Shown here in pieces: positions 33,103-41,376 of a stretch of DNA of 64,000 bases. How positions within the stretch are numbered: position 1 is the stretch's first letter; every line of letters starts with the position of its first letter. The notes under the pieces were generated by a model that made no database searches, was not told where the DNA came from, and saw nothing but the letters and a program-made list of their open reading frames with translations. Position numbers and translations under genes: made by a program. Origin of the DNA: UBA11524 sp965646445 (GTDB taxonomy: Bacteria > Bacillota > Clostridia > Christensenellales > Aristaeellaceae). The stretch lies in contig CBFFZW010000001.1 of assembly GCA_965646445.1 (NCBI GenBank), positions 1 through 64,000 of the forward strand, written 5' to 3'.

Positions 33103-33311
33103 GAAGCCGCCGGGTCAGGGCCCTGGCGAAGCACCTTTTTGCGGCGCTTGAGGAAGGTTTCCCTGTCCATCATCACGATGCGGCCGCAGCCCGCGCAGCG
33201 GATCTTGATGTCCGCGCCGGTGCGGATGACCGTCCACTCGCTGGAGCCGCAGGGATGCTGCTTGCGGGTCTGAACCACGTCGCCCAGGCGGATTTCCTGG
33301 CTGGTATCCAT
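33099..33311 (-). CDS. DUF951 family protein
   Basis: A 70-aa soluble protein with the whole DUF951 pattern: GDVVQTRKQHPCGSSEWTV, then KIRCAGCGRIVMMDRETF. The three cysteines could bind a metal. The family is widespread in Bacillota, often near translation or replication genes, with no settled function. It is coupled to lepB by a 4-base overlap. Confidence 0.92.
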   Translation of the reverse strand: MDTSQEIRLGDVVQTRKQHPCGSSEWTVIRTGADIKIRCAGCGRIVMMDRETFLKRRKKVLRQGPDPAAS

Positions 33312-33459
33312 GGCGGATCACTTCCTTTGGCATGATGGATGGCGGAATGCTTCGGCGCCATCCGCTGATACAGGCATTATACCTTTTTTTTCGGCGGATG
33401 GCAAGGAAGGGACGCATGGCAATTTTTGAGGGCGCTGCCCGGCGGATGCCGCGGAACAG

Positions 33460-33488
33460 TTGCATTTCCCGCTGCGCACTGCTATAAT
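33460..33488 (+). promoter_or_regulatory. Sigma-A promoter of murI
   Basis: TTGCAT (33460-33465) and TATAAT (33483-33488) with a 17-base spacer; transcription would begin near 33495. Confidence 0.85.
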
Positions 33489-33518
33489 GGGCTCATGATG
33501 CGAAGGAGGCGATGGCGC

Positions 33519-34292
33519 ATGGCCGGCCAGAGGGCGCCCATTGGCGTGTTTGACAGCGGGGTTGGCGGCATCAGCGTGCTGGCGGCGCTGCGGCGCGCGC
33601 TGCCTGGGGAGGACTTTATCTTCTTCGGCGACACGGCCCACGCGCCCTACGGCACCAAATCCCAGGCGGAGGTGCTGACCCTTGTCACCCGGGTGATGGA
33701 GCGCCTGCTGGGGTACGGCGTAAAGGCTGTGGTCATCGCCTGCAATACCGCCACCTCCGCCGCCGCGGCCACCCTGCGGGAAACGTATGCGCTGCCCATC
33801 ATCGGGATGGAGCCCGCGCTGAAGCCTGCCCACGCCCTGCGGCACGGGGGGCAGATTCTGGTGCTGGCGACCCCCACCACCCTGCGGCTGCCCAAGTTTC
33901 AGCGCCTGATGGAGCGCTATGGCGAGGGCGCTGTGCCCCTGCCGTGCCCCGGGCTGATGGAGCTGGTGGAGCGGGAGAGCTTCGACCAGGCAGGACGATA
34001 CTTGCAGGAGCATTTCGCGCCCTTTGACATGGCCCGGGTGGACGCCGTGGTGCTTGGCTGCACGCATTACACTTTCCTGCGGCCTGTGCTGAAGGAATTG
34101 CTGCCGCCCACGGTCTCCGTGCTGGACGGCAACGAGGGCACCGCCAGACAGCTGGCACGGGTGCTGGCGGAGAAGCATCTGCTGAAGGCGGAAGGCCCGG
34201 GCAGCGTCCGGCTGGAAACCAGCGGCGATCCCGCCATGGCGCTGCCTGTCATGGAGCGGCTGCTTGTTCGTGCGGAAGCCCTGGTTCAATAG
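33519..34292 (+). CDS. murI: Glutamate racemase
   Basis: A 257-aa cofactor-independent racemase that supplies D-glutamate for peptidoglycan. The substrate loop FDSGVGG is at residues 11-17, and the two catalytic cysteines are Cys75 in ACNTAT and Cys181 in GCTHY. GDTAHAPYG (37-45) is also typical. The ATG at 33519 is chosen because GAAGGAGG lies at a good distance and the promoter excludes the longer frame. Its terminator carries element copy C. Confidence 0.96.
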   Translation: MAGQRAPIGVFDSGVGGISVLAALRRALPGEDFIFFGDTAHAPYGTKSQAEVLTLVTRVMERLLGYGVKAVVIACNTATSAAAATLRETYALPIIGMEPALKPAHALRHGGQILVLATPTTLRLPKFQRLMERYGEGAVPLPCPGLMELVERESFDQAGRYLQEHFAPFDMARVDAVVLGCTHYTFLRPVLKELLPPTVSVLDGNEGTARQLARVLAEKHLLKAEGPGSVRLETSGDPAMALPVMERLLVRAEALVQ

Positions 34293-34305
34293 AATATGGA
34301 AGCGT

Positions 34306-34587
34306 GTGCGTCCTATACCAGGGGACGCGCAGGGTGTCAAAAAAGTGGCAAAGCCACTTTTTTGAGGGGGCTTCGCCCCGTTTCATTGCACTCACTCACT
34401 GGTCGCTTGCAAAGCAAGCTCCCGGTCGTTCGATCGTGTAAGGAAGCGATTCCTAATGGAATCACGCGAAAATCGCCGCACATGTCACCGATTTTCGATC
34501 AAGAGTCAGAGGGCCTGCGGGCCCTCCGACACCTTCCAGGACTTTTTGACAGGCTGTGCGTCCCTATACCAAGGGACGCGCTTTTTT
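34306..34587 (-). repeat. Terminator-inserted structured element, copy C
   Basis: This is the clearest case of the family. The murI terminator hairpin GCGTCC-loop-GGGACGCGC occurs at 34306-34330 and again at 34554-34581, matching at 25 of 27 bases including the loop TATACCA. Only the second copy has a T6 tract (34582-34587). Between them lies a minus-oriented element of about 223 bases. It holds the AAAAAAGTGGC hairpin next to murI, the core complement near 34400-34446, a GATTCC/GGAATC hairpin, a CGAAAATC/GATTTTCG hairpin, and the CCTGGAAGGTGTCGGAGGG arm ending in TTTTTGACA. The 150 bases up to the next promoter show nothing further. Confidence 0.9.
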
Positions 34588-34751
34588 ACGTTGCGAAAGT
34601 TTCGGTCTTCTGCGCAGACGCCATTGGCGGCTTGCGCACCGGGAGGAGCCGTGCCGATGCACGGAGGCTTGGGGGCCTCTGGCCACCAACAAGCTGTGCC
34701 GGGTATAGACCGGACATTGTTTGTCCCTACCATCAGCCCGTCAAATGGAGC

Positions 34752-34780
34752 TTGTGTATTGGTCACGCTCGTGTTATACT
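34752..34780 (+). promoter_or_regulatory. Promoter of the 34830 gene
   Basis: TTGTGT (34752-34757) and TATACT (34775-34780) with a 17-base spacer. Confidence 0.65.
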
Positions 34781-34829
34781 GATGGCTATCAGAAAACGAA
34801 AAATCGGGAGGTTGGGAGGATGATGCCAT

Positions 34830-35294
34830 ATGAAGAAAAGTGTTTTAATATTGTTGACGCTTGTTCCTGTAATCGTTGGATATTTGGTTAATGTCTTGAT
34901 CATGGTTCCTGTCATTGGTATGGCAGGCTTCTACTTACTCCCTCTGATCACAACAGCCTTTTGGTTTTATCTGGGCAAACAGTATGCGCACAAATGGAAA
35001 CCTGTTCCTGCAGTACTGATTGCCCATACCGTGGGCATTTGTTCACTGTTGGTTTACCTTTGGCAGTTCTTGCTTGAAACAGATCAAACAAGAAGTTTCA
35101 CATTAGCAGGCTTTTCGCAGATGTTTTCCGCTTCAACACCATTGTACTTATTTGGCGGGATTGCAAGACTTTTCGAAAGCCAACCGAATTATATCGGTAG
35201 GGCAGCGATGGTTGCCATGCAGGTTATAGCCCTTGTTTACATGATCGTTGTTTTCTGCAGCGGTATTTGTTGGGAAAAGAAAAGGAAATGTTGA
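34830..35294 (+). CDS. Small polytopic membrane protein, probably acquired
   Basis: A 154-aa protein with four transmembrane segments (about 5-25, 30-48, 61-82 and 126-146). I recognise no family. Codon use is clearly more AT-rich than that of murI before it or the EF-G-like gene after it, and it has its own promoter and a following hairpin, so it looks like a single-gene transfer. The GGAGG nearest to the ATG lies about 12 bases upstream. Confidence 0.65.
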   Translation: MKKSVLILLTLVPVIVGYLVNVLIMVPVIGMAGFYLLPLITTAFWFYLGKQYAHKWKPVPAVLIAHTVGICSLLVYLWQFLLETDQTRSFTLAGFSQMFSASTPLYLFGGIARLFESQPNYIGRAAMVAMQVIALVYMIVVFCSGICWEKKRKC

Positions 35295-35316
35295 AGATCG
35301 ACAAATCCGGGTTATC

Positions 35317-35350
35317 GGGGGGATTTCGCCTTTTGGGTGAAATCCCCCTT
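35317..35350 (+). terminator. Hairpin after the 34830 gene
   Basis: A GGGGGATTTC/GAAATCCCCC 10-bp stem lies about 20 bases past the stop. Only two Ts follow, so termination may be weak. The remaining bases to 35588 hold no gene. Confidence 0.55.
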
Positions 35351-35588
35351 GACATATGCTCTCCTGAGGGGCGATTGAAGACCTGCTGCATCCAAAATCA
35401 GAAGGTCAAGTTTAGGGAAAAGTGACAAAGATGCAGTTTCACAAAAAAGAATGCTTTTCTTTTGGTGAATTTCATGATATGATATTTCCAACATGTATGA
35501 GACACGCCTGCATTCCCCCAATATCTTGTGAAGCAGCGGGCAGGCGGATCCATTCAATGCCAAGAACAAAAACAGGAGGAGACGCAAC

Positions 35589-37679
35589 ATGGCTGAGTAC
35601 ATTACGACCAATATCAGGAACATGGCCCTCATGGGACATGGCAGCGTAGGCAAGACGACCCTGACTGAGGCGATGCTCTACGCTGCCGGACTGATCGACC
35701 GTCAGGGCCGGGTTGAGGACGGCAACACCGTCACGGACTTTGACCCGGAAGAGATTCGCCGCAAGTGCTCCATCAGCGCTTCCACCGCCCCCGTGGACTG
35801 GAACGGCAAAATTATCAACGTCATCGACGTGCCCGGTTATTTCGACTTCGCGGGCGAGATGATGGGTTCCCTGCGGGTGGCCGAGACCGCCGTCATCGTC
35901 ATCGACGCGGTGAACGGCCTGAGCGTCGGCGCGGAAAAGGCATGGGATCTGGCCGGCAAGCATGATCTGGGCCGGATGTTCATTGTCAATCAGATGGATC
36001 GCGACCATGCGTCCTTCGACAAGATCGCCGACCAGCTGCGCGAAAAGTATGGCTCCAGCGTGTGCCCGATTCTTCTGCCCCTGGGCGACGGCGCGAACTT
36101 CCGCGGCGTGGTGAACGTGCTGGACCGCAAGGCCTATGAGGGCGCTTATAAAAAGTCGGTGGAAGTGCCGATGCCCGAGGATATGAAGGCCCGCGTGCTG
36201 GAGTGCTACACCTACCTCATCGAGCAGGCCGCCGCCGCCGACGAGGAGCTGATGGAGAAGTATTTCGATACCGGCGAGCTGACCTTCGAGGAGATCAAGA
36301 GCGGTTTCCGCAAGGGTATGAAGGATGGCTCCATCGTGCCGGTGGTCGCGGTATCCGCGCTGACTGGCGTGGGCATCGCCCGTATGCTGGATCTGATGGC
36401 GAAGTACTTCCCGTCTCCTGCCCATGCGGGCCTCTATCAGGACGGCGTGAACCCCAAGACCGGCGAGGACATCCAGCGCATCTGCCAGGATGACCAGCCC
36501 TTCTCCGCCTTCATCTACAAGACCATCGCCGATCCTTTCGTGGGCAAGCTGAGCTGCTTCCGCGTCTTCTCCGGCAAGCTGACCAGCCAGACCACCCTCT
36601 ATAACCCCAATAAGGACAAGACGGAAAAGCCCGCGGGCATCTATATCCTGCGCGGCAAGAAGCAGATCGTCAAGGAAGCCGTCCATGCCGGCGATGTGGG
36701 CGCCCTGGCAAAGCTGCAGTTCGCCACGACCGGCGATACCCTGTGCGATCCCAACAATCCCATTCAGTATCCGGCCATCGAATTCCCCAAGCCCTGCATC
36801 AGCAAGGCCGTGTACGCCGCCAAGCAGGGCGAGGAGGACAAGGTGTTCTCCGGCCTTCAGCGCCTGATGGAGGAAGACCCGTCCATCACCATCGAGAAGA
36901 ACGTGGAAACCACGGAAACCCTGCTGTCCGGCCTGGGCGAGATGCACCTGGACGTCATCCGCAACAAGCTGTCCGCCAAGTTCGGCGCCAATGCCGTGCT
37001 GCAGGATCCCAAGATTCCGTACCGCGAGACCATCCGCAAGACCGTGAAGGTGCAGGGCCGCCATAAGAAGCAGTCCGGCGGCCACGGCCAGTTCGGTGAT
37101 GTGTGGATCGAGTTCAGCCCCATCGGCGATGATTCCACCGACTTTGAGTTTGTGGACGCCGTGGTGGGCGGCGTGGTGCCGCGCAACTTCATCCCCTCGG
37201 TGGAGAAGGGTCTGCGGGACAACATCAAGCGCGGCGTGCTGGCGGGCTATCCCATGGTGGGCCTGCGCGCCAAGCTCTACGACGGCTCCTATCACCCGGT
37301 GGATTCCTCGGAAATGGCCTTCAAGACCGCGGCCCGCATCGCCTACAAGAAGGGCTGCATGGACGCTTCGCCCGTGCTGCTGGAGCCCATCATGCACGTT
37401 GAGGTCATCGTGCCGGACGAGTACATGGGCGACGTCATGGGCGACATGAACAAGCGCCGGGGCCGCATCATCGGCATGAACCAGACCCACGACGGCGAGC
37501 AGATGGTGGAGGCCGAAGCGCCCATGGCGGAAATGTTCAAGTACGCCACCGACCTGCGCTCCATGACCCAGGCCCGCGGCAGCTTCTCCATGCGCTTTGA
37601 GCGGTATGAGGAAGTGCCTGCCGCTGCGGCCCAGAAGATCATTGCCGCCGCCAAGATCGAGGACGACGACGACGAATAA
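35589..37679 (+). CDS. EF-G-like translational GTPase
   Basis: A 696-aa protein with the full five-domain EF-G plan. G1 is GHGSVGKTT (residues 16-24), G3 is DVPGYFDF rather than DTPGH, and G4 is NQMD in place of the usual NKMD. It belongs to the EF-G paralogue group of Clostridia and actinobacteria, marked by AMLYAAGLIDRQGRVEDGNTV, and not to the canonical EF-G of the str operon. Domain IV (RGRIIGMNQTHDGEQMVEA) is intact. The product may aid translocation or recycling under some conditions; the exact role is not settled. AGGAGG precedes the start. Confidence 0.9.
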   Translation: MAEYITTNIRNMALMGHGSVGKTTLTEAMLYAAGLIDRQGRVEDGNTVTDFDPEEIRRKCSISASTAPVDWNGKIINVIDVPGYFDFAGEMMGSLRVAETAVIVIDAVNGLSVGAEKAWDLAGKHDLGRMFIVNQMDRDHASFDKIADQLREKYGSSVCPILLPLGDGANFRGVVNVLDRKAYEGAYKKSVEVPMPEDMKARVLECYTYLIEQAAAADEELMEKYFDTGELTFEEIKSGFRKGMKDGSIVPVVAVSALTGVGIARMLDLMAKYFPSPAHAGLYQDGVNPKTGEDIQRICQDDQPFSAFIYKTIADPFVGKLSCFRVFSGKLTSQTTLYNPNKDKTEKPAGIYILRGKKQIVKEAVHAGDVGALAKLQFATTGDTLCDPNNPIQYPAIEFPKPCISKAVYAAKQGEEDKVFSGLQRLMEEDPSITIEKNVETTETLLSGLGEMHLDVIRNKLSAKFGANAVLQDPKIPYRETIRKTVKVQGRHKKQSGGHGQFGDVWIEFSPIGDDSTDFEFVDAVVGGVVPRNFIPSVEKGLRDNIKRGVLAGYPMVGLRAKLYDGSYHPVDSSEMAFKTAARIAYKKGCMDASPVLLEPIMHVEVIVPDEYMGDVMGDMNKRRGRIIGMNQTHDGEQMVEAEAPMAEMFKYATDLRSMTQARGSFSMRFERYEEVPAAAAQKIIAAAKIEDDDDE

Positions 37680-37796
37680 TCCGCCATGCGGGAAAGCGCT
37701 TGCCGCTTCCGCATAGCCAATCGCAGAGCCTGCCATTCATTTGCTTTGGCAGGCTCTGCTTTCTCAAAAGGTTTATGACAGAAAGGCGTGGGCGAC

Positions 37797-38843
37797 ATGG
37801 TATGGTGGATCATCGGGCTGGTTCTGCAAGGGCTGATATTTGGCTTCGCGGCCCAGCATATCGCTGAGAGCAAAGGCTATAGCACCGGCTTTGCCTGGGG
37901 ATTCTGGCTGAGCTGGATCGGGCTGCTGGTGGTGGTCGCCAGGCCGAACCTGGTGGTGCCCGTGCAGACGGAGAACGGGTCGAGGCTGATGCATCTGGCC
38001 GAGATCATGCCGGAGAGCAGGGCCAACACGGTTCAGGAGACCCGCTGGCAATGCTCCTGCGGAACGAAAAATCCCGCCGGCGCCGCCGTCTGCCAAAGCT
38101 GCCGTCAGCCTCGCAACAGGACGGAGCGCTACTATGAGAAGGTACGCTGTCCTCATTGCGGCGCCATGACCCGGAAGGAAAACCGTCTGTGCTTTGCTTG
38201 TAACAAGCCATGGGAGGAAACGGAACAGCCGAGCATCCCTGCTTTGGCGGAGACGCCGCCGCCTCGGGTGGACAACCCCACGGGCCGCCTGTTCAAGGCA
38301 TGCTACAATGATTCGCTGGCGGATGTCATCGCACAGGCGAAGGATCAGTGCTACCGCTACAACCAGCTGCATCCCGGTGATCGGGAGGGGCAGACGCGCC
38401 TTCTCAGAAACCTGCTGGGCGGCATGGGTGAAAACGTGATGATCTGCCAGCCCTTCTGGTGCGATTACGGATACCATCTGTCCGTGGGGAGCAACTTTTA
38501 CGCCAACCATAACCTGGTGGTGACGGACGGCGCGCTCGTTACCTTCGGGGATGATGTCTTTGTCGGGCCCAACTGCTGCTTTACCACGGCGGAACACGCC
38601 ATTGACCCGGGGCAGCGCCGCGTGGGGATGGAGATTGCCAAGCCCATCGCCGTGGGCAACAATGTGTGGATCGGCGCGGGCGTCACTGTCCTGGCGGGCG
38701 TGACCATCGGGGAGAACAGCGTCATCGGCGCGGGCAGCGTGGTGACCCGGGATATTCCGGCAAACGTGGTGGCGGTGGGATCGCCCTGTCGCGTCCTGCG
38801 GGCCATTACGGAGGAGGACAAGACGCGCTATCCCATGGCATAG
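37797..38843 (+). CDS. Fusion of membrane hairpin, zinc ribbons and maltose/galactoside-type O-acetyltransferase
   Basis: A 348-aa protein. The first 50 residues hold two transmembrane segments. Two zinc-ribbon motifs follow (CSCGTKNPAGAAVCQSC near 82-98 and CPHC...CFAC near 115-135). The C-terminal 190 residues are a left-handed beta-helix acetyltransferase of the Maa/LacA/NodL type: NFYANHNLVVTDGALVTFG, the catalytic-His region TAEHAIDP, and GNNVWIGAGVTVLAGVTIG. Ordinary enzymes of this type are soluble and about 185-200 aa. ATG at 37797 fits AAAGG spacing better than GTG at 37788. The acceptor is unknown; a membrane-linked sugar is a guess. Confidence 0.85.
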   Translation: MVWWIIGLVLQGLIFGFAAQHIAESKGYSTGFAWGFWLSWIGLLVVVARPNLVVPVQTENGSRLMHLAEIMPESRANTVQETRWQCSCGTKNPAGAAVCQSCRQPRNRTERYYEKVRCPHCGAMTRKENRLCFACNKPWEETEQPSIPALAETPPPRVDNPTGRLFKACYNDSLADVIAQAKDQCYRYNQLHPGDREGQTRLLRNLLGGMGENVMICQPFWCDYGYHLSVGSNFYANHNLVVTDGALVTFGDDVFVGPNCCFTTAEHAIDPGQRRVGMEIAKPIAVGNNVWIGAGVTVLAGVTIGENSVIGAGSVVTRDIPANVVAVGSPCRVLRAITEEDKTRYPMA

Positions 38844-38909
38844 AAAAAAACAAACAGGCCTGCTGACGGCGACGGACACGCGTCCCGTCTGGCAGGCCTG
38901 TTCGCTTTT
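38844..38909. terminator. Bidirectional terminator between convergent genes
   Basis: AACAGGCCTGC and GCAGGCCTGTT form the stem, with inner GACGG/CCGTC pairs. T-rich tracts follow on both strands: TTCGCTTTT on plus, TTTGTTTTTTT on minus. Confidence 0.88.
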
Positions 38910-38919
38910 CATGGCAGGA

Positions 38920-39282
38920 TTACTGATCGGTTCGTTCTTCCTCCAGCTCCCGAACCCGCTTTTCCAGCAGGGCCAGGGTTTGGGTCAGGGAACGGTTCTG
39001 TTCGTTCAGCCGGGATACGATGCAGGTCAGGTAGAACATCATGGCCAGGGCGAAAAAGCAGAAGCCCGTGAACAGCGCGTTCAGCGGCAGGTCGATGCCC
39101 GCGGCCATGGCCAGCCAGGCCACCGTGTCCGGGAAGAGAACGAAGACCATCAGCACCAGCGCCAGGGCAATCCAAAGCAGGGAGTAGGAAAGGTTCAGCT
39201 TGCGCCGATGGATCATCCGCACCCCCACCAGCGAGCCGGCGGCCAACAGGAGAACCAGCAGGATCCGAAGCCGTCCCGTCAT
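38920..39282 (-). CDS. DUF2304 membrane protein
   Basis: A 120-aa protein with three transmembrane helices (about 6-22, 32-51 and 67-87) and a C-terminal coiled coil (SLTQTLALLEKRVRELEEE). This is the DUF2304 layout, usually encoded next to a family 2 glycosyltransferase, as here, where its start overlaps the GT2 stop by 4 bases. It probably assists that enzyme at the membrane. Confidence 0.9.
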   Translation of the reverse strand: MTGRLRILLVLLLAAGSLVGVRMIHRRKLNLSYSLLWIALALVLMVFVLFPDTVAWLAMAAGIDLPLNALFTGFCFFALAMMFYLTCIVSRLNEQNRSLTQTLALLEKRVRELEEERTDQ

Positions 39283-40004
39283 GCCTTGCGTCCTCCTTTC
39301 CTGCTCAGGCGAAGCCCGGCCAGCAGCACGGCCATGGAGACCTTCACCATGTAGAATACCGACTTCAGCGCGCGGATGGAGCTGACGCCGCCCTGGCGCT
39401 CGTTCATCCGCACAGGAATTTCCTTCACCCGGTAGCCGCTGACCAGCGCGGTGACGATGGCCTCGGGCTCGGGATAATCCTGGGCGTAGGATTCGGCGAA
39501 AAGGCCGATCAACGCTCTGTCGCAGGCCCGGAAGCCGCTGGTGGCGTCCTTGACCGTCTGCCCGGTGCACAGCCGGATCAGCGCGGAAAGGATGCCGATG
39601 CCCGCCCGGCGCAGCGCGGAGGACTGGAAGCCCTTGTCCTCGTCATCCGCGCCGATGAACCGGCTGCCGATGACCAGATCAGCCTCGCCGTCCGCGATGG
39701 GCTGAATCAGCCGAAGCACGAAGTCCGCCCGGTGCTGGCCGTCGCCGTCAAACTGAACGGCGATGTCGTAATCATGCTCGGCGGCATAGCGGTAACCCGC
39801 CTGGACGCCGCCGCCGATGCCCAGGTTCAGCGGCAGATCCAGGTGAGGAATGGCGTGCTCCCGGAGAAGCCGACGGGTATTGTCCCGGGAGCAGTCGTTG
39901 ATGACCAGCACATCCGCCTCCGGGCAGTGCGTCCGAAGATCAGCGACAACGCCGAGGATGGACGCCTCCTCATTGTAGGCGGGAACAATGACCAGCAGCT
40001 TCAT
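39279..40004 (-). CDS. Family 2 glycosyltransferase (polyprenyl-phosphate sugar synthase type)
   Basis: A 241-aa GT-A enzyme similar to dolichol/undecaprenyl-phosphate mannosyl- or glucosyltransferases. It shows VPAYNEEASI near residue 8, VINDCSRDNT, LNLGIGGGVQAGYRYA, the metal-binding FDGDGQH and GSRFIG. There is no transmembrane helix. It likely makes a lipid-linked sugar used in wall or surface glycan assembly, together with the DUF2304 partner and the divergent flippase gene. Confidence 0.92.
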   Translation of the reverse strand: MKLLVIVPAYNEEASILGVVADLRTHCPEADVLVINDCSRDNTRRLLREHAIPHLDLPLNLGIGGGVQAGYRYAAEHDYDIAVQFDGDGQHRADFVLRLIQPIADGEADLVIGSRFIGADDEDKGFQSSALRRAGIGILSALIRLCTGQTVKDATSGFRACDRALIGLFAESYAQDYPEPEAIVTALVSGYRVKEIPVRMNERQGGVSSIRALKSVFYMVKVSMAVLLAGLRLSRKGGRKA

Positions 40005-40071
40005 AGGACACCTCGATCAACTGACAAAATACAGTATATATTACCATATTTTTGACGCTGCCGCAACACCG

Positions 40072-40100
40072 TTGCGCCTTTTTTACAGATATGTTACAAT
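40072..40100 (+). promoter_or_regulatory. Sigma-A promoter of the flippase gene
   Basis: TTGCGC (40072-40077) and TACAAT (40095-40100) with a 17-base spacer. Confidence 0.7.
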
Positions 40101-40122
40101 AGGAAAAAGAGGAAAAGGGGTG

Positions 40123-41376
40123 ATGACCGTGGGGGAGGGCGCGCTTTCCCTGAAACGCAACGCGCTGTACAATTCCATCGGTTCGCTGACCTATTTGCTC
40201 TGCCAATGGCTGGTCAATGTGCTGGTGGTGCGGCTGGGCTCCTATGCGGATGGCGGAATGCTGACCCTGGCCATCTCCGTCACCAACGTGTTTTTTGTGG
40301 TGGCTACCTTTTCCCTGCGGATCTATCAGGCCTCGGATGTGATGGGGCGCTTCTCCGCGTCCCGGTACTTGTCCACCCGGGTGATGACCAGCCTGCTGGG
40401 CCTGAGTCTGTGTGTGCTGTTTACCCTGGCCAATGTCCAGTACGACGCGCCGCAGAAGTGGTGCATCGTGCTGTATATGCTTTTCAAGCTCACGGAGGCC
40501 TGGGTGGACGCCCTGGCGGCGGAGCAGCAGAAGGCCATGCGCATGGACTACATCCTGGTTTCCTTCCTCCTGCGGTCGGTGACCTCCCTGGGCTCGCTGG
40601 TGGCGGGCATGCTGCTGTGGCACAGCCTGCCTCTGGCGCTGCTGCTGATGGCGGCCGCCACCCTGCCCGTGGTGCTGCTTTACGATCTGCCCATTGTCCG
40701 GCGGATGACGGGCTTCCGCCTGCGCCTGCGTCTGTCGGAATGCCTGCCGCTGCTGCGGGCAGCCTGGCCCATGATGCTCAACGCCGCCATGATGACCCTG
40801 CTGATTTCCCTGCCGCGCTACATCCTGGAATACCATTTCGGGCAGGAGGTCATGGGGATTTACGGCGCGGTGGCCACGCCGGCGGTGATCGTTCAGGCGG
40901 GATGCAGCTTTGTGTACAGCCCGCTGGTGGCGCCCCTTTCCCGGTGCTGGTCGGAGGGACGCCGCGGGGATTTCCGCCGGATGACGGCCAGGGCGCTGGG
41001 CCTGGTGCTGGGGCTGTTCCTGCTGGTGATGGCGGGAGCGGCGGTGCTGGGCCGGTGGGGGCTGCAGCTGATCTTTGGTGAGAGCATTCTGCCCTATGCC
41101 TGGCTGCTTCCGCCGGTGCTGATGACGAGCCTGTGCTCGGCGCTGATGTACTTTTTTGAGGTTCCGCTGACGATCATGGGTCGGCTGAAAAGCATGACCT
41201 GCGTTCATCTGGCGGCGTCGGCCTTATCGCTGGCGCTGTCCATGACGCTGATTCCGCGCCTGGGCATGAACGGCGTGAACCTGACCATTCTGCTGACGGC
41301 GGGGCTGGACGCCGTGGCCATAGGCTGTATGGCCTTCCTGCTGAGCCGAAAGGAGCCGCCATGTCGATCCAAGTGA
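40123..41376 (+). CDS. Polysaccharide flippase (Wzx/MATE-like, MOP superfamily)
   Basis: A 417-aa integral membrane protein with about 12 transmembrane segments. It opens with LKRNALYNSIGSLTYLLCQW, the usual start of O-antigen/teichuronic-type flippases, and contains the mid-protein LISLPRYILEYHFG segment of that family. It would move lipid-linked oligosaccharides across the membrane. I place the start at ATG 40123 with AGAGGA upstream; the frame runs further up but crosses the promoter. It overlaps the next gene by 16 bases. Confidence 0.9.
   Translation: MTVGEGALSLKRNALYNSIGSLTYLLCQWLVNVLVVRLGSYADGGMLTLAISVTNVFFVVATFSLRIYQASDVMGRFSASRYLSTRVMTSLLGLSLCVLFTLANVQYDAPQKWCIVLYMLFKLTEAWVDALAAEQQKAMRMDYILVSFLLRSVTSLGSLVAGMLLWHSLPLALLLMAAATLPVVLLYDLPIVRRMTGFRLRLRLSECLPLLRAAWPMMLNAAMMTLLISLPRYILEYHFGQEVMGIYGAVATPAVIVQAGCSFVYSPLVAPLSRCWSEGRRGDFRRMTARALGLVLGLFLLVMAGAAVLGRWGLQLIFGESILPYAWLLPPVLMTSLCSALMYFFEVPLTIMGRLKSMTCVHLAASALSLALSMTLIPRLGMNGVNLTILLTAGLDAVAIGCMAFLLSRKEPPCRSK

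Noticed and set aside
35472..37736. 754-codon open frame on the minus strand
   Set aside because: It is antisense to the EF-G-like gene, whose motifs are unmistakable. The product is Gly/Val/His-rich with no family features.
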